From positions 260,074,529 through 260,138,528 of the forward strand of contig OW240915.1 of assembly GCA_933207985.1 (NCBI GenBank): 64,000 bases of DNA. Reading direction: 5' to 3'. Source of the DNA: Pelobates cultripes. Its lineage: Eukaryota; Chordata; Amphibia; Anura; Pelobatidae. Positions 1-12,115 of this stretch are shown in pieces. The notes beneath the pieces are model-generated. The model had not been told where the DNA came from and searched no databases. It worked only from the letters and a program-made list of their open reading frames with translations. The position numbers and the translations under genes were made by a program. Positions within the stretch are counted from its first letter, which is position 1. Every line of letters starts with the position of its first letter.

Positions 1-243
1 CGCCACGAACCGTTCGCGGTGAACTCCGGTCAGCTGACACATCCCTGCCAATCTCTGGCAGACCCTCCCTCCCAGACCTGCCTTCAACATGGATGCTGTC
101 CAGGAAGTAGGAGGGTCTGGGAGGGAGGGTGTGCCGGAGATTGGCAGGGATGTGTCAGCTGACCGAAGTTCGCCGCGAACGGTTCATGGCGAACCGCGGC
201 GAACCGTTCGCGGCAAGTTCGCGAACGGTTCGCAACATCACTA
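1..243. mobile_element. Fold-back hAT-like MITE, left end cut by window start
   Basis: A strongly palindromic segment: pyrimidine-rich CCCTCCCTCCCAGACC in the left arm is answered by GGTCTGGGAGGGAGGG in the right arm, and CAGCTGACACATCCCTGCC is answered by its complement near 140-165. The right terminus (GTTCGC...ACATCACTA at about 228-243) matches the terminus of the complete element at 24549-24897, and the internal phrase ATGGATGCTGTCCAGGA is shared with it. Repeated GAACCGTTCGCGG motifs fill the subterminal region. The left terminus and left target duplication lie outside the window. It is non-coding and non-autonomous. The hAT assignment is carried over from the complete relative, which has 8-bp target duplications. 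Confidence 0.75.
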
Positions 244-313
244 GTAATAATTTCATCTTAACTAGTTAGTTCTGGGGGCCACTCAGAGTGAACATCCCAC
301 ACTGTGTAAAATT

Positions 314-463
314 ACTCAGAGCAGTCTGATTGGTTGGATTCCAAGCCAACCAATAAGAGTGCTCTGATAGGTAAATAGTGAGCCAATCAGGTAAAGCTCA
401 CTATTTACCCATCAGAGCGTTCTTATTGGTTGACTTAAACCAACCAATCAGAGCCCTCTGAGT
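314..463. repeat. Large imperfect palindrome carrying paired CCAAT boxes
   Basis: The left arm 314-383 and right arm 396-463 are reverse complements over about 70 bases with roughly 10 mismatches, separated by a 12-base loop that itself holds CCAAT (383-387 area). Each arm contains a direct and an inverted CCAAT/ATTGG box (GATTGGTTGG and CCAACCAATAAG types), so the segment presents at least five CCAAT motifs. It is followed by a TATA-like box. No protein is encoded. It may be a promoter of a repeat family or the end of a transposon. The family is not recognised. Confidence 0.8.
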
Positions 464-484
464 CAAATTGCAGGGCGTGGGAAG

Positions 485-495
485 GCTTTATAAGC
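485..495 (+). promoter_or_regulatory. TATA-like box downstream of CCAAT cluster
   Basis: GGCTTTATAAGCC is a short palindromic TATA-like sequence about 20 bases beyond the last CCAAT box of the 314-463 palindrome. The spacing resembles a polymerase II core promoter reading to the right. What it would transcribe is unclear: T-rich tracts at about 547-600 and a GC-rich tandem array follow, with no convincing reading frame. Confidence 0.35.
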
Positions 496-844
496 CTTTC
501 CCCGCCATGCGGAGCTCAGTCTGCGTGGTGCCCTAGCTGGGTGAATATGGATTTTTTTTTAGGTGGATTTTTTTTATGCTCTGGTCTTTTTTTATTTTAG
601 AAATTCGACGTGCTTTATGGTTTTTAACTTGCCCTTTTTTGGGGCTGAAAAAATATTTTAGAAGAAAGAAGACTTTAAATGGTAAGTATTAGTTTTTATT
701 TACAGGGACTTAGTTTTATTGTCCCCCTTATTATTTTAGGGTGAAGGGGGTAGGTAGAAATTGTATTTATTTTTTGGGGGACGACGACTAGGGTCTTGGG
801 GACCCCTAGTCACCCCCCTCCCAGGTTTTTTTTTACATTTAGAG

Positions 845-1376
845 CCCCCGCCCACCGCTCATGGGTGGGGGACAATACGTCCCCCTCTATTTTCATGTAA
901 GGCCCTGACCCATCGCTCATGGTTGGTGGCCGGCGGGAGGACCTATGCCCCCCCATTGTCACTAGGACCCCCACCTGCCGCTAATTGTGGGGGCCGGGGG
1001 GGTGGGACAATAGGTTCCCCCCCCTTTTCATCTTAGGGCCCTGACCCGCTGCTCATGGGTGGGGGCCGGGGGAGGACCTATGTCCTCCCTGTCATTTTCC
1101 ACTAGGGCCCCCACCTGCCGCTCATGGGTGGGAGCCGGGGGATGGGACAATAGGTCAATAGGACAATAGGTTCCCCCCCCTTTTCATTGTAGGGCCCTGA
1201 CCCGCCGCTCATGGGTGGGGGTCGGGGGAAGGACCCATGTCCTCCCTGTCATTTGTCACTAGGGCCCCCACCTGCCGCTCATGGCAATAGGTCCCCCGTC
1301 GTTGTCATTTAGGGTCCCCACCCAAAGGGCATAGCCCGCACTCGCGGGGCTCGGGGAGGATAATATGTCCCCTCCG
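845..1376. repeat. GC-rich tandem array, ~140-bp unit, about 3.5 copies
   Basis: Four successive blocks begin near 845, 967, 1108 and 1265 with CCCCCACCTGCCGCTCATGG-like sequence. Each continues through a GGGACAATAGGT segment, a CCCCTTTTCAT...AGGGCCCTGACCC segment and a second GCTCATGGGTGGGGG, ending in CCTCCCTGTCATT...ACTAGGG. Copies differ by substitutions and small insertions (for example a duplicated GACAATAGG in the third). The array is strand-asymmetric in C and G runs. Open frames across it are a product of the composition and are not called as genes. Confidence 0.8.
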
Positions 1377-2445
1377 CTAGTTATTAGATAGGTGGGGGTT
1401 AGTTAATCGAAATTCACGTCCGAATGCCGAACTTGGAACGTGCAGGAATTTCACACTGCTATCTAGTGTGGGCAGATTACGTGTCCCACAGGGACTTCAT
1501 CTACCCCAACAAAGATGGCGGCGTCCAGGACCTAGGTCCGGACAGAAAAGAAACATTAAATATAGGTAATATGGGGGCTTAGGGCCATTTGGGGGCATCC
1601 AGGGGGCTATTAGATGTGTTAGAGTTGGGAGGGGGGTTAAAAAAAAAGAGATGCGGCCATGACATTGCCGCTTCAACAACTGGGTAATATCCCCTTATGT
1701 TTCAATTTGAATTAACCGGAAACTGAATTATTCTTTAAAAAAAACTTTTATAAAGGCTCATTAACGAAACTTTTAGACACATATTTAACCTTGTAATTAA
1801 TAAACATGTGTGAGTTTATATTATTTAAGTGTTAAAAAACTTTGCCAATGTATTAAAAAAAAAAAAACACAGAAATATCACATGTTCCCTCTGAGTGAGC
1901 CATTACAGCAGATGGTGCACATCGCACTGGGGTGGTCTTGCTGAGACAGACCCCTGCTGGCTGAGCTGGATAGGAGTTGTATGTCCTGGGGGGGGCAGAG
2001 GTTGCCCCTAGTGCCATCCCACAATAATCAGTCGAACCATTGTAGAATGGGGTGATATTTACTTGCTGCCTGTACACACAATGTAGCGCACACCTTCCCG
2101 CTGCCAGGAAGCAGCACAGCCCAAAGCGAGCTGATAGTAATGTCAAGGGATTCGGCGTGAGAGGAAGGCTGTCACTGCTAGCTCGCAAACAGCAGCCTTT
2201 ATTCGGTCCGCCTGACATTCAGCGGCTCACTTCTGGTTTACTCCAATGTAATCACACACATGCCTAAACTGGGTCCCTATCACCAGCCACAGCGCTCCAT
2301 TATCTCCTCAACAGGCTGCACCTGGCACAGCCACCCTTCCCAGAGAGGCTGCTGACCAGTTTGCTTTTTGGAAAGCGCTGGATACATAGAGGAATATAGA
2401 AGAAGAATCACCATCCATCACACTTGAAGAAGAAACCCTCCACGC
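1377..2445. other. No gene recognised; mixed unique sequence
   Basis: Open frames here on both strands are short and show no recognisable protein similarity. AAGATGGCGGCGTCC at about 1510 resembles motifs found in promoters and LINE 5' regions but is isolated. The part from about 2080 to 2445 is less AT-rich than its surroundings and could be promoter or 5' UTR of the candidate exon that follows. That is inference only. Confidence 0.4.
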
Positions 2446-2542
2446 ATGCGCATGGGTGATGAGCAGCCGGCCCTGGGTGAGCAGCCCAGCTTCAACGGAT
2501 GTGATCACGGCAAAGATTTGCAGCTCTCGGCCGTCATTGATG
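2446..2542 (+). CDS. Candidate alternative first coding exon of RGS20 (uncertain)
   Basis: Two in-frame ATGs (2446 and 2452) open a 32-codon frame of soluble, Asp/Glu/Gln-containing composition (MRMGDEQPALGEQPSFNG...). It can end in phase 1 at a GT (2543) so that the split codon joins CC of the exon starting at 40589. This would place Ala directly before the MGSERMEMRKRQ start of RGS20 and give about 250 residues, close to the length I recall for a mammalian RGS20 isoform with a short extension. A better consensus donor (GTGAGT, 2551) lies 8 bases further on. Using it would break the frame and leave this as a 5' UTR exon with an upstream ORF. I do not recognise the peptide, so the link rests on position, phase and local composition. 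Confidence 0.3.
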
Positions 2543-2550
2543 GTGAAATT

Positions 2551-3112
2551 GTGAGTATTCTGAGATGGAACGCTGGCTATTAGCTGAGGGTCTCCCGCTC
2601 TCCGGCCGGCGATGGGAATTAGAATGTCTCTGTATGATAAGGTTCTCTGCAACTGGCTTGGGCAGGCAGCGATAGCAAGGAGAGCAACGGGTTCCATGTT
2701 TAAATTCTATCATCAACTATATATACTGTATATAGAATAGAATATTATTAATGATGTGGATTTAAAAAAAAAAAACATTTTTATATGATTGAAACATAAA
2801 TGTGAGGATTAATGGTGCTCTTGTTTGGTTTCCGTTATCGTTGGATTTGCTTAAATATAATGTCACGTTTCGATACATGGAAAGCAATGCTTGCTTGTTG
2901 ATATGGAAGTGTATTTATTGACAGACTGATGCTGGCACTGATACAGACGGTGGTCACTTCTCTTTTCTCTTTAATGTCTGATATAAATAACGAACAGATC
3001 TTGAAATGGGAATCGGGCGATGTGGTGGTTCAATGTGTAACTATGTAACTACTTGCAGAACCCGTGTATCATTCTTCATGTGTGCTTGGTGCAGGAATTC
3101 ATTTGTGTAGGC
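2551..3112. other. Intergenic or intronic, nothing recognised
   Basis: AT-rich unique-looking sequence with an A-run at about 2764-2775. No reading frame, RNA gene or repeat could be supported. Confidence 0.4.
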
Positions 3113-6100
3113 ATTCAAAGCTGTCATATCACATCCTCAATGATAACAGAGTACAGGGATCCACTATAGCTGCCATATCACATTATATCAGATATCAAAG
3201 TACTGGGATCCACTATCTCTCCCATATCACATTATATCAGATATCACAATACAGGGATCCACTATAGCTGCAATATCCCATTCTATCAGATATCACAGTA
3301 TAGAGATCCACTATAGCTGCCGTTCCCATTATATCAGACATCACCGTTCTGGGAACCACTATAGCTGCCATATCACATTATATCAGATATCACAGCACAG
3401 GGATCCACTATACCCGCCATAACGCATTCTATCAGATATCACAGTATAGGGATCCACTATAGCTGCCATATCCCATTCCATCACATATCACAGTATAGGG
3501 ATCCACTATAGCTGCCATATCCCATTCCATCAGCTATCACAGTACAGGGATCCACTATAGCTGCCGTATCCCATTCTATCAGATATCACAGTACAGGGAT
3601 CCACTATAGCTACCGTATCCCATTCTATCAGGTATCTCAGTATAGGGATCCACTATTCCTGTCATATCCCATACTATCAGATATCACAGCACAGGGATCC
3701 ACTATAGCTGCCATATCACATTATATCAGATATCACAATACAGGGATCCACTATAGCTGCAATATCCCATTTTATCAGATATCACAGTATAGAGATCCAC
3801 TATAGCTGCCGTTCCCATTATATCAGACATCACCGTTCTGGGAACCACTATAGCTGCCATATCACATTATATCAGATATCACAGCACAGGGATCCACTAT
3901 ACCCGCCATAACGCATTCTATCAGATATCACAGTATAGGGATCCACTATAGCTGCCATATCCCATTCCATCAGATATCACAGTATAGGGATCCACTATAG
4001 CTGCCATATCCCATTCCATCAGCTATCACAGTACAGGGATCCACTATAGCTGCCGTATCCCATTCTATCAGATACCACAGTACAGGGATCCACTATAGCT
4101 ACCGTATCCCATTCTATCAGGTATCTCAGTATAGGGATCCACTATTCCTGTCATATCCCATACTATCAGATATCACTGTATAGGGATCCACTATAGCTGC
4201 CGTATCCCATTATATCAGATATACAGTACATGGATCCTCTATCTCTCCTATATCCCATTATATCAGATATACAGTACATGGATCTTCTATCTCTCCTATA
4301 TCCCATTCTATCAGATATCACAGTACTGGGATCCACTATAGATGCCGTATCCCATTCTATCAGATATCACAGTATAGGGATCCACTATAGCTGCCATATC
4401 CCATTCTATCAGATATCACAGCACAGGGATCCACTATACCTGCCATAATGCATTCTATCAGATATCACAGTATAGGGATCCATTATAGCTGCCATATCCC
4501 ATTTTATCAGATATCATAGTATAGAAATACACTATAGCTGCCATAATGCATTCTATCAGATATCACAGTATAGGGATCCACTAAAGCTGCCATAACACAT
4601 TCTATCAGATATCACAGTATAGGGATCCACTATAGCTGCCATATCCCATTTTATCAGATATCACAGCACAGGGATCCACTATACCTGCCATAATGCATTC
4701 TATCAGATATCACAGTATAGGGATCCACTAAAGCTGCCATAACACATTCTATCAGATATCACAGTATAGGGATCCACTATAGCTGCCATATCCCATTCTA
4801 TCAGATATCACAGCACAGGGATCCACTATACCTGCCATAATGCATTCTATCAGATATCACAGTATAGGGATCCACTATAGCTGCCATATCCCATTTTATC
4901 AAATATCATAGTATAGAAATACACTATAGCTGCCATATCCCATTCTATCAGACATCACCGTTCTGGGAACTACTATAGCTGCCATATCCCATTATATCAT
5001 ATATCACAGTATAGGGATCCACTATAACTGCTGTATCCCATTCTATCAGATATCACAGTATTGGGATTCACTATAGCTGCCATATCCCGTTATATCAGAT
5101 ATCACAGTACTGGGATCCACTATAACTGCCATATCCCATTATATCAGATATAACAGTATAGGGATCCACTATAGCTCCCATATACCATTCTATCAGATAT
5201 ACAGTACAGGGATCCACTATAGCGGCCATATCCCATTATATCTGATATCACAATACAGGGATCCACTATAACTGCCATATCCCATTATATCAGATATTAC
5301 AGTACATGGATCCTCTATCTCTCCTATATCCCATTCTATCAGATATGACAGTACTGGGATACACTATAGCTGTCATATCCCATTCTATCAGATATTACAG
5401 TACTGGGATCCACTATAGCTGTCATATCCCATTCTATCAGAAATGAGAGTACCGGGATCCACTATAGCTGTTATATCCCATTCTATTAGATATATAGTAC
5501 AGGGATCCACTATAGTGGCCATACCCCATTAAATCAGATATAACAGTATAAGGATCCACCATAGCTGCTGTTTCCCATTATATCAGATACTACAGTACAG
5601 GGATCCACTATAGCTGACCTATCCCATTCTATCAGATATACAGTACAGGGATCCACTATAGCTGCTGGATCCCATTATATCAGATATTACAGTACATGGA
5701 TCCTCTATCTCTCCTTTATCCCATTCTATCAGATATCACAGTACTGGGATCCACGATAGATGCTGTATCCCATTCTATCAGATATCAAGGTACCGGGCTC
5801 CACTATAGCTGCCATATCCCATTCTATGAGATATCACAGTACATGAATCCATTATAGCTGTCATATCTCATTATATCAGATATCAAAGTACAGGGATTCA
5901 CTTTAGATACCATAACCCATTCTATCAGATATCACAGTACAGGGATCCACTATAGCTGTTATATCCCATTCTAGATATCACAGTATAGGGATCAACTATA
6001 GCTGCTGAGTCCCATTCTATCAGATATCACAGTACAGGGATCCTCTATCTCTCCTATATATCATTCTATCAAATATCATAATATAGGGATCTACTATAAC

Positions 6101-6205
6101 TGCCATATCCCATTATACCAGATATCACAGTACAGGGATATACTATAACTGCCATCTCCCATTCTATCAGATATCACAGTATAGGGATCCACTATGGCTG
6201 CCATG
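3113..6205. repeat. 49-bp minisatellite, about 63 copies with higher-order duplication
   Basis: The unit reads approximately GCTGCCATATCCCATTCTAT followed by CAGATATCACAGTATAGGGA and TCCACTATA (49 bases). Nearly every copy carries GGATCC and GATATC hexamers. Variant copies include ATCTCTCCTATATC, CCGTTCTGGGAACC and deletion forms with GATATACAG. A block of ten units starting near 3245 is repeated almost exactly 489 bases later (near 3734), including its distinctive variant copies, so part of the array expanded as a ten-unit higher-order block. Copies after 5000 are more diverged. Small open frames within it are coincidental. Confidence 0.97.
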
Positions 6206-6382
6206 CCATGCGTTTCTAAGCATGTATTTCTTACTGTAAACTCTCGACTACATGAGTATCTTTAGAATGCAAATACAAACATAGAAAATTAAGGTAACAT
6301 CTCTAATATGACAGAGAGGGGTGTTTATCTAAACCCCTACACACTTATTAATCCTTAATAAGGAACACATGAAGTGAATGGC

Positions 6383-7745
6383 AGCATTGTATGTGTAGCA
6401 CTGTATTGTTATAGTCTACATAGTAATTCTATTATTGATAGTCTGTGTAGCACTGTATTGTTATAGTCTACGTAGTAATTCTATTATTGATAGTCTGTGT
6501 AGCACTGTATTGTTATAGTCTGTGTAGCACTATATTTGGTGATAGTCTGTGTAGCACTGTATTGGTGAAAGTCTGTGTAGCACTGTATTGTTATAGTCTA
6601 CGTAGTAATTCTATTATTGATAGTCTGTGTAGCACTGTATTGTTACAGTATGTGTATCACTGTATTGGTGAAAGTCTGTGTAGCACTGTATTGTTATAGT
6701 CTACGTAGTAATTCTATTATTGATAGTCTGTGTAGCACTGTATTGTTATAGTCTGTGTAGCACTATATTTGGTGAAAGTCTGTGTAGCACTGTATTGTTA
6801 TAGTCTACGTAGTAATTAATTATTGATAGTCTGTGTAGCACTGTATAGTTATAGTCTACGTAGTAATTCTATTATTGATAGTCTGTGTAGCACTGTATTG
6901 TTATAGTCTGTGTAGCACTGTATTGTTATAGTCTACGTAGTAATTCTATTATTGATAGTCTGTGTAGCACTGTATTGTTATAGTCTACGTAGTAATTCTA
7001 TTATTGATGGTCTGTGTAGCACTGTATTGTTATAGTCTACGTAGTAATTCTATTATTGATGGTCTGTGTAGCATTGTATTGTTATAGTCTGGGTAGCACT
7101 GTATTGTTACAGTATGTGTATCACTGTATTGGTGAAAGTCTGTGTAGCACTGTATTGTTATAGTCTACGTAGTAATTCTATTATTGATGGTCTGTGTAGC
7201 ACTGTATTGTTATAGTCTACGTAGTAATTCTATTATTGATGGTCTGTGTAGCACTGTATTGTTATAGTCTACGTAGTAATTCTATTATTGATGGTCTGTG
7301 TAGCATTGTATTGTTATAGTCTGGGTAGCACTGTATTGTTACAGTATGTGTATCACTGTATTGGTGATAGTCTGTGTAGCACTGTATTGTTATAGTCTAC
7401 ATAGTAATTCTATTATTGATAGTCTGTGTAGCACTGTATTGTTATAGTCTACGTAGTAATTCTATTATTGATGGTCTGTGTAGCACTGTATTGTTATAGT
7501 CTACGTAGTAATTCTATTATTGATAGTCTGTGTAGCACTGTATTGTTATAGTCTGTGTAGCATTGTATTGTTATAGTATGTGTATCACTGTATTGGTGAA
7601 AGTCTGTGTAGTACTGTATTGTTATAGTCTACGTAGTAATTCTATTATTGATAGTCTGTGTAGCACTATATTTGGTGATAGTCTGTGTAGCAGTGTATTG
7701 TTATAGTATGTGTAGCACTGTATTGGTGATAGTCTACGTAGTATT
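6383..7745. repeat. Second minisatellite, ~52-bp composite unit
   Basis: The main unit is GATAGTCTGTGTAGCACTGT followed by ATTGTTATAGTCTACGTAGT and AATTCTATTATT. It is built from two related half-units, one with TCTGTGTAGCACTGTATTG and one with TCTACGTAGTAATTCTATT, sharing a GTAG core. Some copies replace the second half with GTATGTGTATCACTGTATTGGTGAA. Several multi-unit blocks recur (for example the GGTCTGTGTAGCATTGTATT variant near 7010-7090 and 7200-7320). It starts about 180 bases after the previous array and shares no unit with it. Confidence 0.96.
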
Positions 7746-9820
7746 CTGTAGGTGATAATCTATGTAATACTCTATTTGTGTTTGGAATAACTGCGTAGGT
7801 GGATGTCAGTATTTTCTATCAGCAAGTGTGATAAATTGGTCCATATTTTTGTCTTAGTGTCTATATGTTAACTTAAAAGATTCCTAGACTGGATTTATAC
7901 TCGATAAAGGGATGTAAATATAACTTTATTGGTTCTCAATCTGATTTTACTGTTCTCACATTGCAACTTTTTACACAGTAAATATGCACTATGTCTGAGA
8001 TTTAAGAGAACTAAAATGGCGCGATTTAAATACATAGTCAGCAAAAAATAATTATTAACAATTTTTCCCTGTTAAGTTACAATACGGCAATCACTTTAAA
8101 TATATGTATATAATATGCAGATAATAATAGTAGCAAAATTGCAGTGTTTTTATTCACTAAGCAGAAAATAGTGGCCAATTGGCAAGGGAATTGCAATTAC
8201 TAGACAAATATAACCAAGCTGAAAATGGTCTTTAGATAGTTTTCTATTTGACAAGTTTGCCCTAAAATTTGCAATATGTTTGTCAAATCTTCCCAATTCT
8301 AGGGTTAGTGAACAAACCTCTGTTTCACAAACCCCTATAATGTTTGATGTAAATCTTCCATGAGGAGGCAATGCATAATCAAATGCTCAATAAAAAGGAA
8401 ATTAGCTGAAATATCTGTGTGTGTTTATTGTATTTCCTTTAGATTTTTACACAGAATTTCTCTTTTTTTTTCTACATATTCCCTAACTGTATGGCTAATG
8501 ATTCCTACTATTGATATATACTGTTAATGGGTAATTAAATATTTCACAGTTATTATTTGTCAAACATATTTCACATCAACTACTACCAGTTAGTTGGCTG
8601 TATGAGGTTAATAAAAATTGTAATCAAACGCCACTCAGGATCCTGTATGTGCCTAAATTATATATTGCTGTAGCTCAGTGTAAGTACCATACGGATATGG
8701 AAGGACTGCTGTATGTTATTGTAAAGTTTCCCTGTTGCTAAAACCAATGTATTTTCTTAAATACTACTAGATGCAGTTTAGTACCAAGTTGTTAAACGCT
8801 CTTTGGAAGGGGTATTTTTAAACAAAATTTGCACTACGTACTACGCATTTCACATGTTGATACAGAGAGGATCTATGAAAAAATGTACATATTGTTTTTT
8901 TAAGCACACCTGGATTTGTGGAGAACTGACAAGGGAGTTGCAGATTTAAGACCAAAAACAGCCAATTTAGAAATGTTTTTTAATTTATAATTCTTTTAAC
9001 AGTTCAGCTCTCGTGGCCTAAAATTGCTGTTCCCTTGTCAATACCAGTTTAGAGAATAACCACAAAAGGTTTGCAATGATACACACTATATGTCACCATT
9101 ATAAGCAAAACATCTAAAGTCAATGGTATAAACATTATTGGCTGAATATTCTCCATTTTCCTTTGAATAATACTAAAGCAAATAGCAGTGGGTCTGATCA
9201 CTCCAAACAGGTTGTGTGCCTGTGTAGCTATGAGCAGAGACTTTACTTGCTACTGACCAGCTATTGATTATCTGAGTCATTTAATAATCCTTTGGAACCC
9301 TGTGACATGCTAATAATTGAGCAACACGCACTGCACGCGTGTCTTTTTATTCCAGACATATTTCTGACACATATTTCTTTCTCCACTTCCTACTATCTGT
9401 TTATCCAGCAATGATTACACAACCTGTACATTCCAAGATTATCAGTTAATTCATTATTTTCCTATTTCACTGGCTGCGAGTTACAACTACCATCAATCTC
9501 AGGCAGCTGGTGCCTAGCTATGGATAAAAAGGACTAAGCAGACAGGGATTATTACCATTGTTTTTAGTTGGAGAGTATTGTTATTATTATTTTATTATTT
9601 ATGTAGCTACAATTAATAGAGACAAAAATTTCACTATTTGCAGTTTGTCATTCTACCCACAGTTCCAACTAAGCAATGTGATGGAAAACTGTCATTTTAA
9701 AGATTCTTTTAAAGTGTATATAGTTGATCACAGCTCTTTCCTGGACATTCACTTCAGATTCATGGAATGAACCAAGGTTCTTATGTCAGTGGATCTCTGT
9801 GAATACTTCGTAAGATTCAT
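7746..9820. other. No gene; old degenerate repeats likely
   Basis: AT-rich sequence without a supportable reading frame. Phrases such as TTATTCACTAA, AATTTGC and GAGAACTGACAAGGGAGTTG at about 8150-8300 and 8920-9060 resemble the degenerate repeat copies at 9830-10180, suggesting old members of the same family. The family is not identified. Confidence 0.4.
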
Positions 9821-9825
9821 TCATA

Positions 9826-10180
9826 TGGAGGGGTAGGGGGATTATTCACTAAATTGTGGAGAATTGTCAAGTAAATCGCAAATATTTAGCCAAAATAGAT
9901 GATTTTGAAAAATGAATTGCCTCAACTATTTTGAAGTTTAATTAATTTGCCTTGGAAAAAATGCTGTTCTCTTGTCCAATTTCTGTAATATAAAGCTTAG
10001 ACAATCAATCCCTGTTACAACAGGATTATTAACTAAATTCGGAAGAGTTGCAAACTTTGGTGTAAAATAACTGGTCTGAAAAAACTGTCTAACTAGTCAA
10101 AAATTTGCTATTTACATCAATATTTTTAAATTCAGATTTAATTTGCTAAAATTCAGAGTTTATTGAATAACCCTGCAAGG
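9826..10180. repeat. Two degenerate copies of an unidentified dispersed repeat
   Basis: Both halves begin GGATTATT(C/A)ACTAAATT and contain GAGAATTG/GAGTTGCAA, an internal TTTGCTA/TTTGCCTTGG segment and an ATTTC/ATTCAGAG end. The first copy runs about 9838-10010, the second about 10021-10180 in tandem. Fragments of similar wording recur at 8150-8390 and 8920-9060. Non-coding. Confidence 0.45.
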
Positions 10181-11640
10181 GTTGACGGTTATCATTTTAG
10201 CCAAATAGGCATGAGTTCCAGGATAAAAGCAATTGCAAAAAACTGACAGTGTATTTGTTTCTGTCCTTCCAACTAGCTTAATTAACACTTATGATTTAAT
10301 TGAGAAAATATTTGCTACTGTAAATAGTTTTATAAATATATGACGATAACTATAGTTTCAGTGTTATAGGAATATTTGCATGTTTGCTTCAAATATTTAT
10401 TTTATTTTTGGAAAACTCACAGCAAACATTAGCAAGCAAATTTCTACCAAATTGTTGTAAACAAGAGACATTACTTTTCACATTTAGGGATTACTGTCCC
10501 CAATTGGAAATAAGCCCAGCAAGAGAAACTTGCAATTTTTTTCACAATTAAAATTCGGAATAGTATGCTATATCTGATTTTCATCATTGATGCCAAAAAA
10601 AAATCCCCCTTTTAAATGTATTTATTCTTCACTCGTTACTTGCTCCCTGTTTTAGAAACCAGGAAATAACTTTTGCTTTTTTTGGTAATTTGTTTTCTAA
10701 AATGTAAAATCAAATGTACATAAATGTCCCACTGAATGGCCAAATTTGGGGGGATGTATTGTTTGAATGTCTGAAATACTAGTATTTTTTATTGCATTTT
10801 ATATTTTAGCAGAGACCAAATTTCTTGGAACTAAATTAGGAGAGTTCTGCAAATACATTAGCAGATATTTTCAGACGGCTATAGCAGGTATATAGCAATC
10901 TGTACACCATTTTGCCCTGCAGGTATAGAGCAATCTAATATTGCTAATATTGCAGGTATATCTATGGAATTACTAACGCCTTGAGTTATACGTGCACCCC
11001 GCGTTTCATACAAAACTAAAAACACTCCTCAATGGAAGGGTTAAAGGGGAAATGATATGGTACTGCTCTTGACAGATTAGAGTTTATTACAGATTGTATA
11101 GGAGAATTATAGCTTTATATAAGATATTTACAATTACATTTGAACTAGTAGTAGTCGTATTATATGTAATATATAGAATAAATAATAAAAGGTCTTACAA
11201 AGGAAAACATGTATAATATGATTTTTCATTTTCATTACTGGAGAAAAAAAATAATTTTCTCCACTTAGTAGTAATACATTATAGTAAATTTGCAATTTGG
11301 TTTTAAACTCGCTACAATTCTGTGTTTTGCGAATAAACGCCACAGTCAACAGAACAGAAAAAAAGGATTTATTATAAGAAATACCATACAGTCCATATCT
11401 ACCCCTTTCACAGATGCAGTATGTGATCATGCCTGAACAGGAGTCCATGTCATCAGTAAAGAATCCGTATAGAAGTTTATAATGGTAGCAATACATTCTC
11501 AGGGCCCCAAGCAGACCTTTCTAGCAGTGTTTGAATGAGGCAGTATATATAAAAACAATATAGCAAGCGTTCAACTGTTAAGGGTTAATTTTGTGAATCA
11601 TGCAGTTATGAAGGTTCAGGGCGCTAAATGAATACAAGTG
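10181..11640. other. No gene recognised
   Basis: AT-rich non-coding sequence. A 120-codon frame on the - strand (11134-11496) has low-complexity Tyr/Phe/Ile-rich composition and no recognisable domain, so it is not called. Confidence 0.4.
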
Positions 11641-11689
11641 ACCTGTGTCCCCTATAGGTTGACAAATACCATAAAACAAATAAACCCAT

Positions 11690-11960
11690 AAACACATGCT
11701 TAAACCCAGACATTTCCCTTGAGGAAGGCGTAGTGCCGAAACGCTGGGGTTCTATGATCTCCAGCTCGGGTCAGTATACCTGTTGTTACACAGGGTTTAT
11801 GCATTGAGCACTTTGTTTGCCTAATTTATGTGGTTATTTGTCAGGTGAATACTCTGCATATTTAATTTAATTATTACCTGTATGTGTTTATTAATGCATT
11901 ATGTGAATAAATCTTTTTGTGCAATACTTTTTTGGTGTGCTATGGGTTTATTTGTTTTAT
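11690..11960. repeat. Dispersed repeat with CGAAACG signature and downstream AATAAA
   Basis: CTTGAGGAAGGCGTAGTGCCGAAACGCTGGGG at 11719-11750 is followed about 160 bases later by GTGAATAAATCTTTTTGTGC. The same arrangement (a short inverted repeat, CGAAACG or its complement, then AATAAA) recurs at about 16845-16880, 19625-19680 (complement) and 29150-29230. The family is not recognised. It is non-coding. Confidence 0.5.
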
Positions 11961-12115
11961 AGTGTTTGGAGGAGGAACGTGGTACACAACTCAGTGAGGC
12001 TAACAGAACAAAGTCCTCGGCTTGATTAGTAATATTTATGAAGCAAAACAAAAAATTATTTTAACAAATGTTACCAAATCATCACCAAAATATCTCTGTA
12101 AAGAACATTCTAACA

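Noticed and set aside
2308..2697. 129-codon frame on the - strand opposite the candidate RGS20 exon
   Set aside because: No domain or splice support; explained by the less AT-rich local composition.
3113..7745. Regular repeats resembling a CRISPR array
   Set aside because: Units are contiguous without unique spacers, diverge gradually and show higher-order duplication; the setting is a vertebrate genome. These are minisatellites.
11134..11496. 120-codon Tyr/Ile-rich frame on the - strand
   Set aside because: Low-complexity content from AT-rich DNA, no motif, no promoter or splice context.
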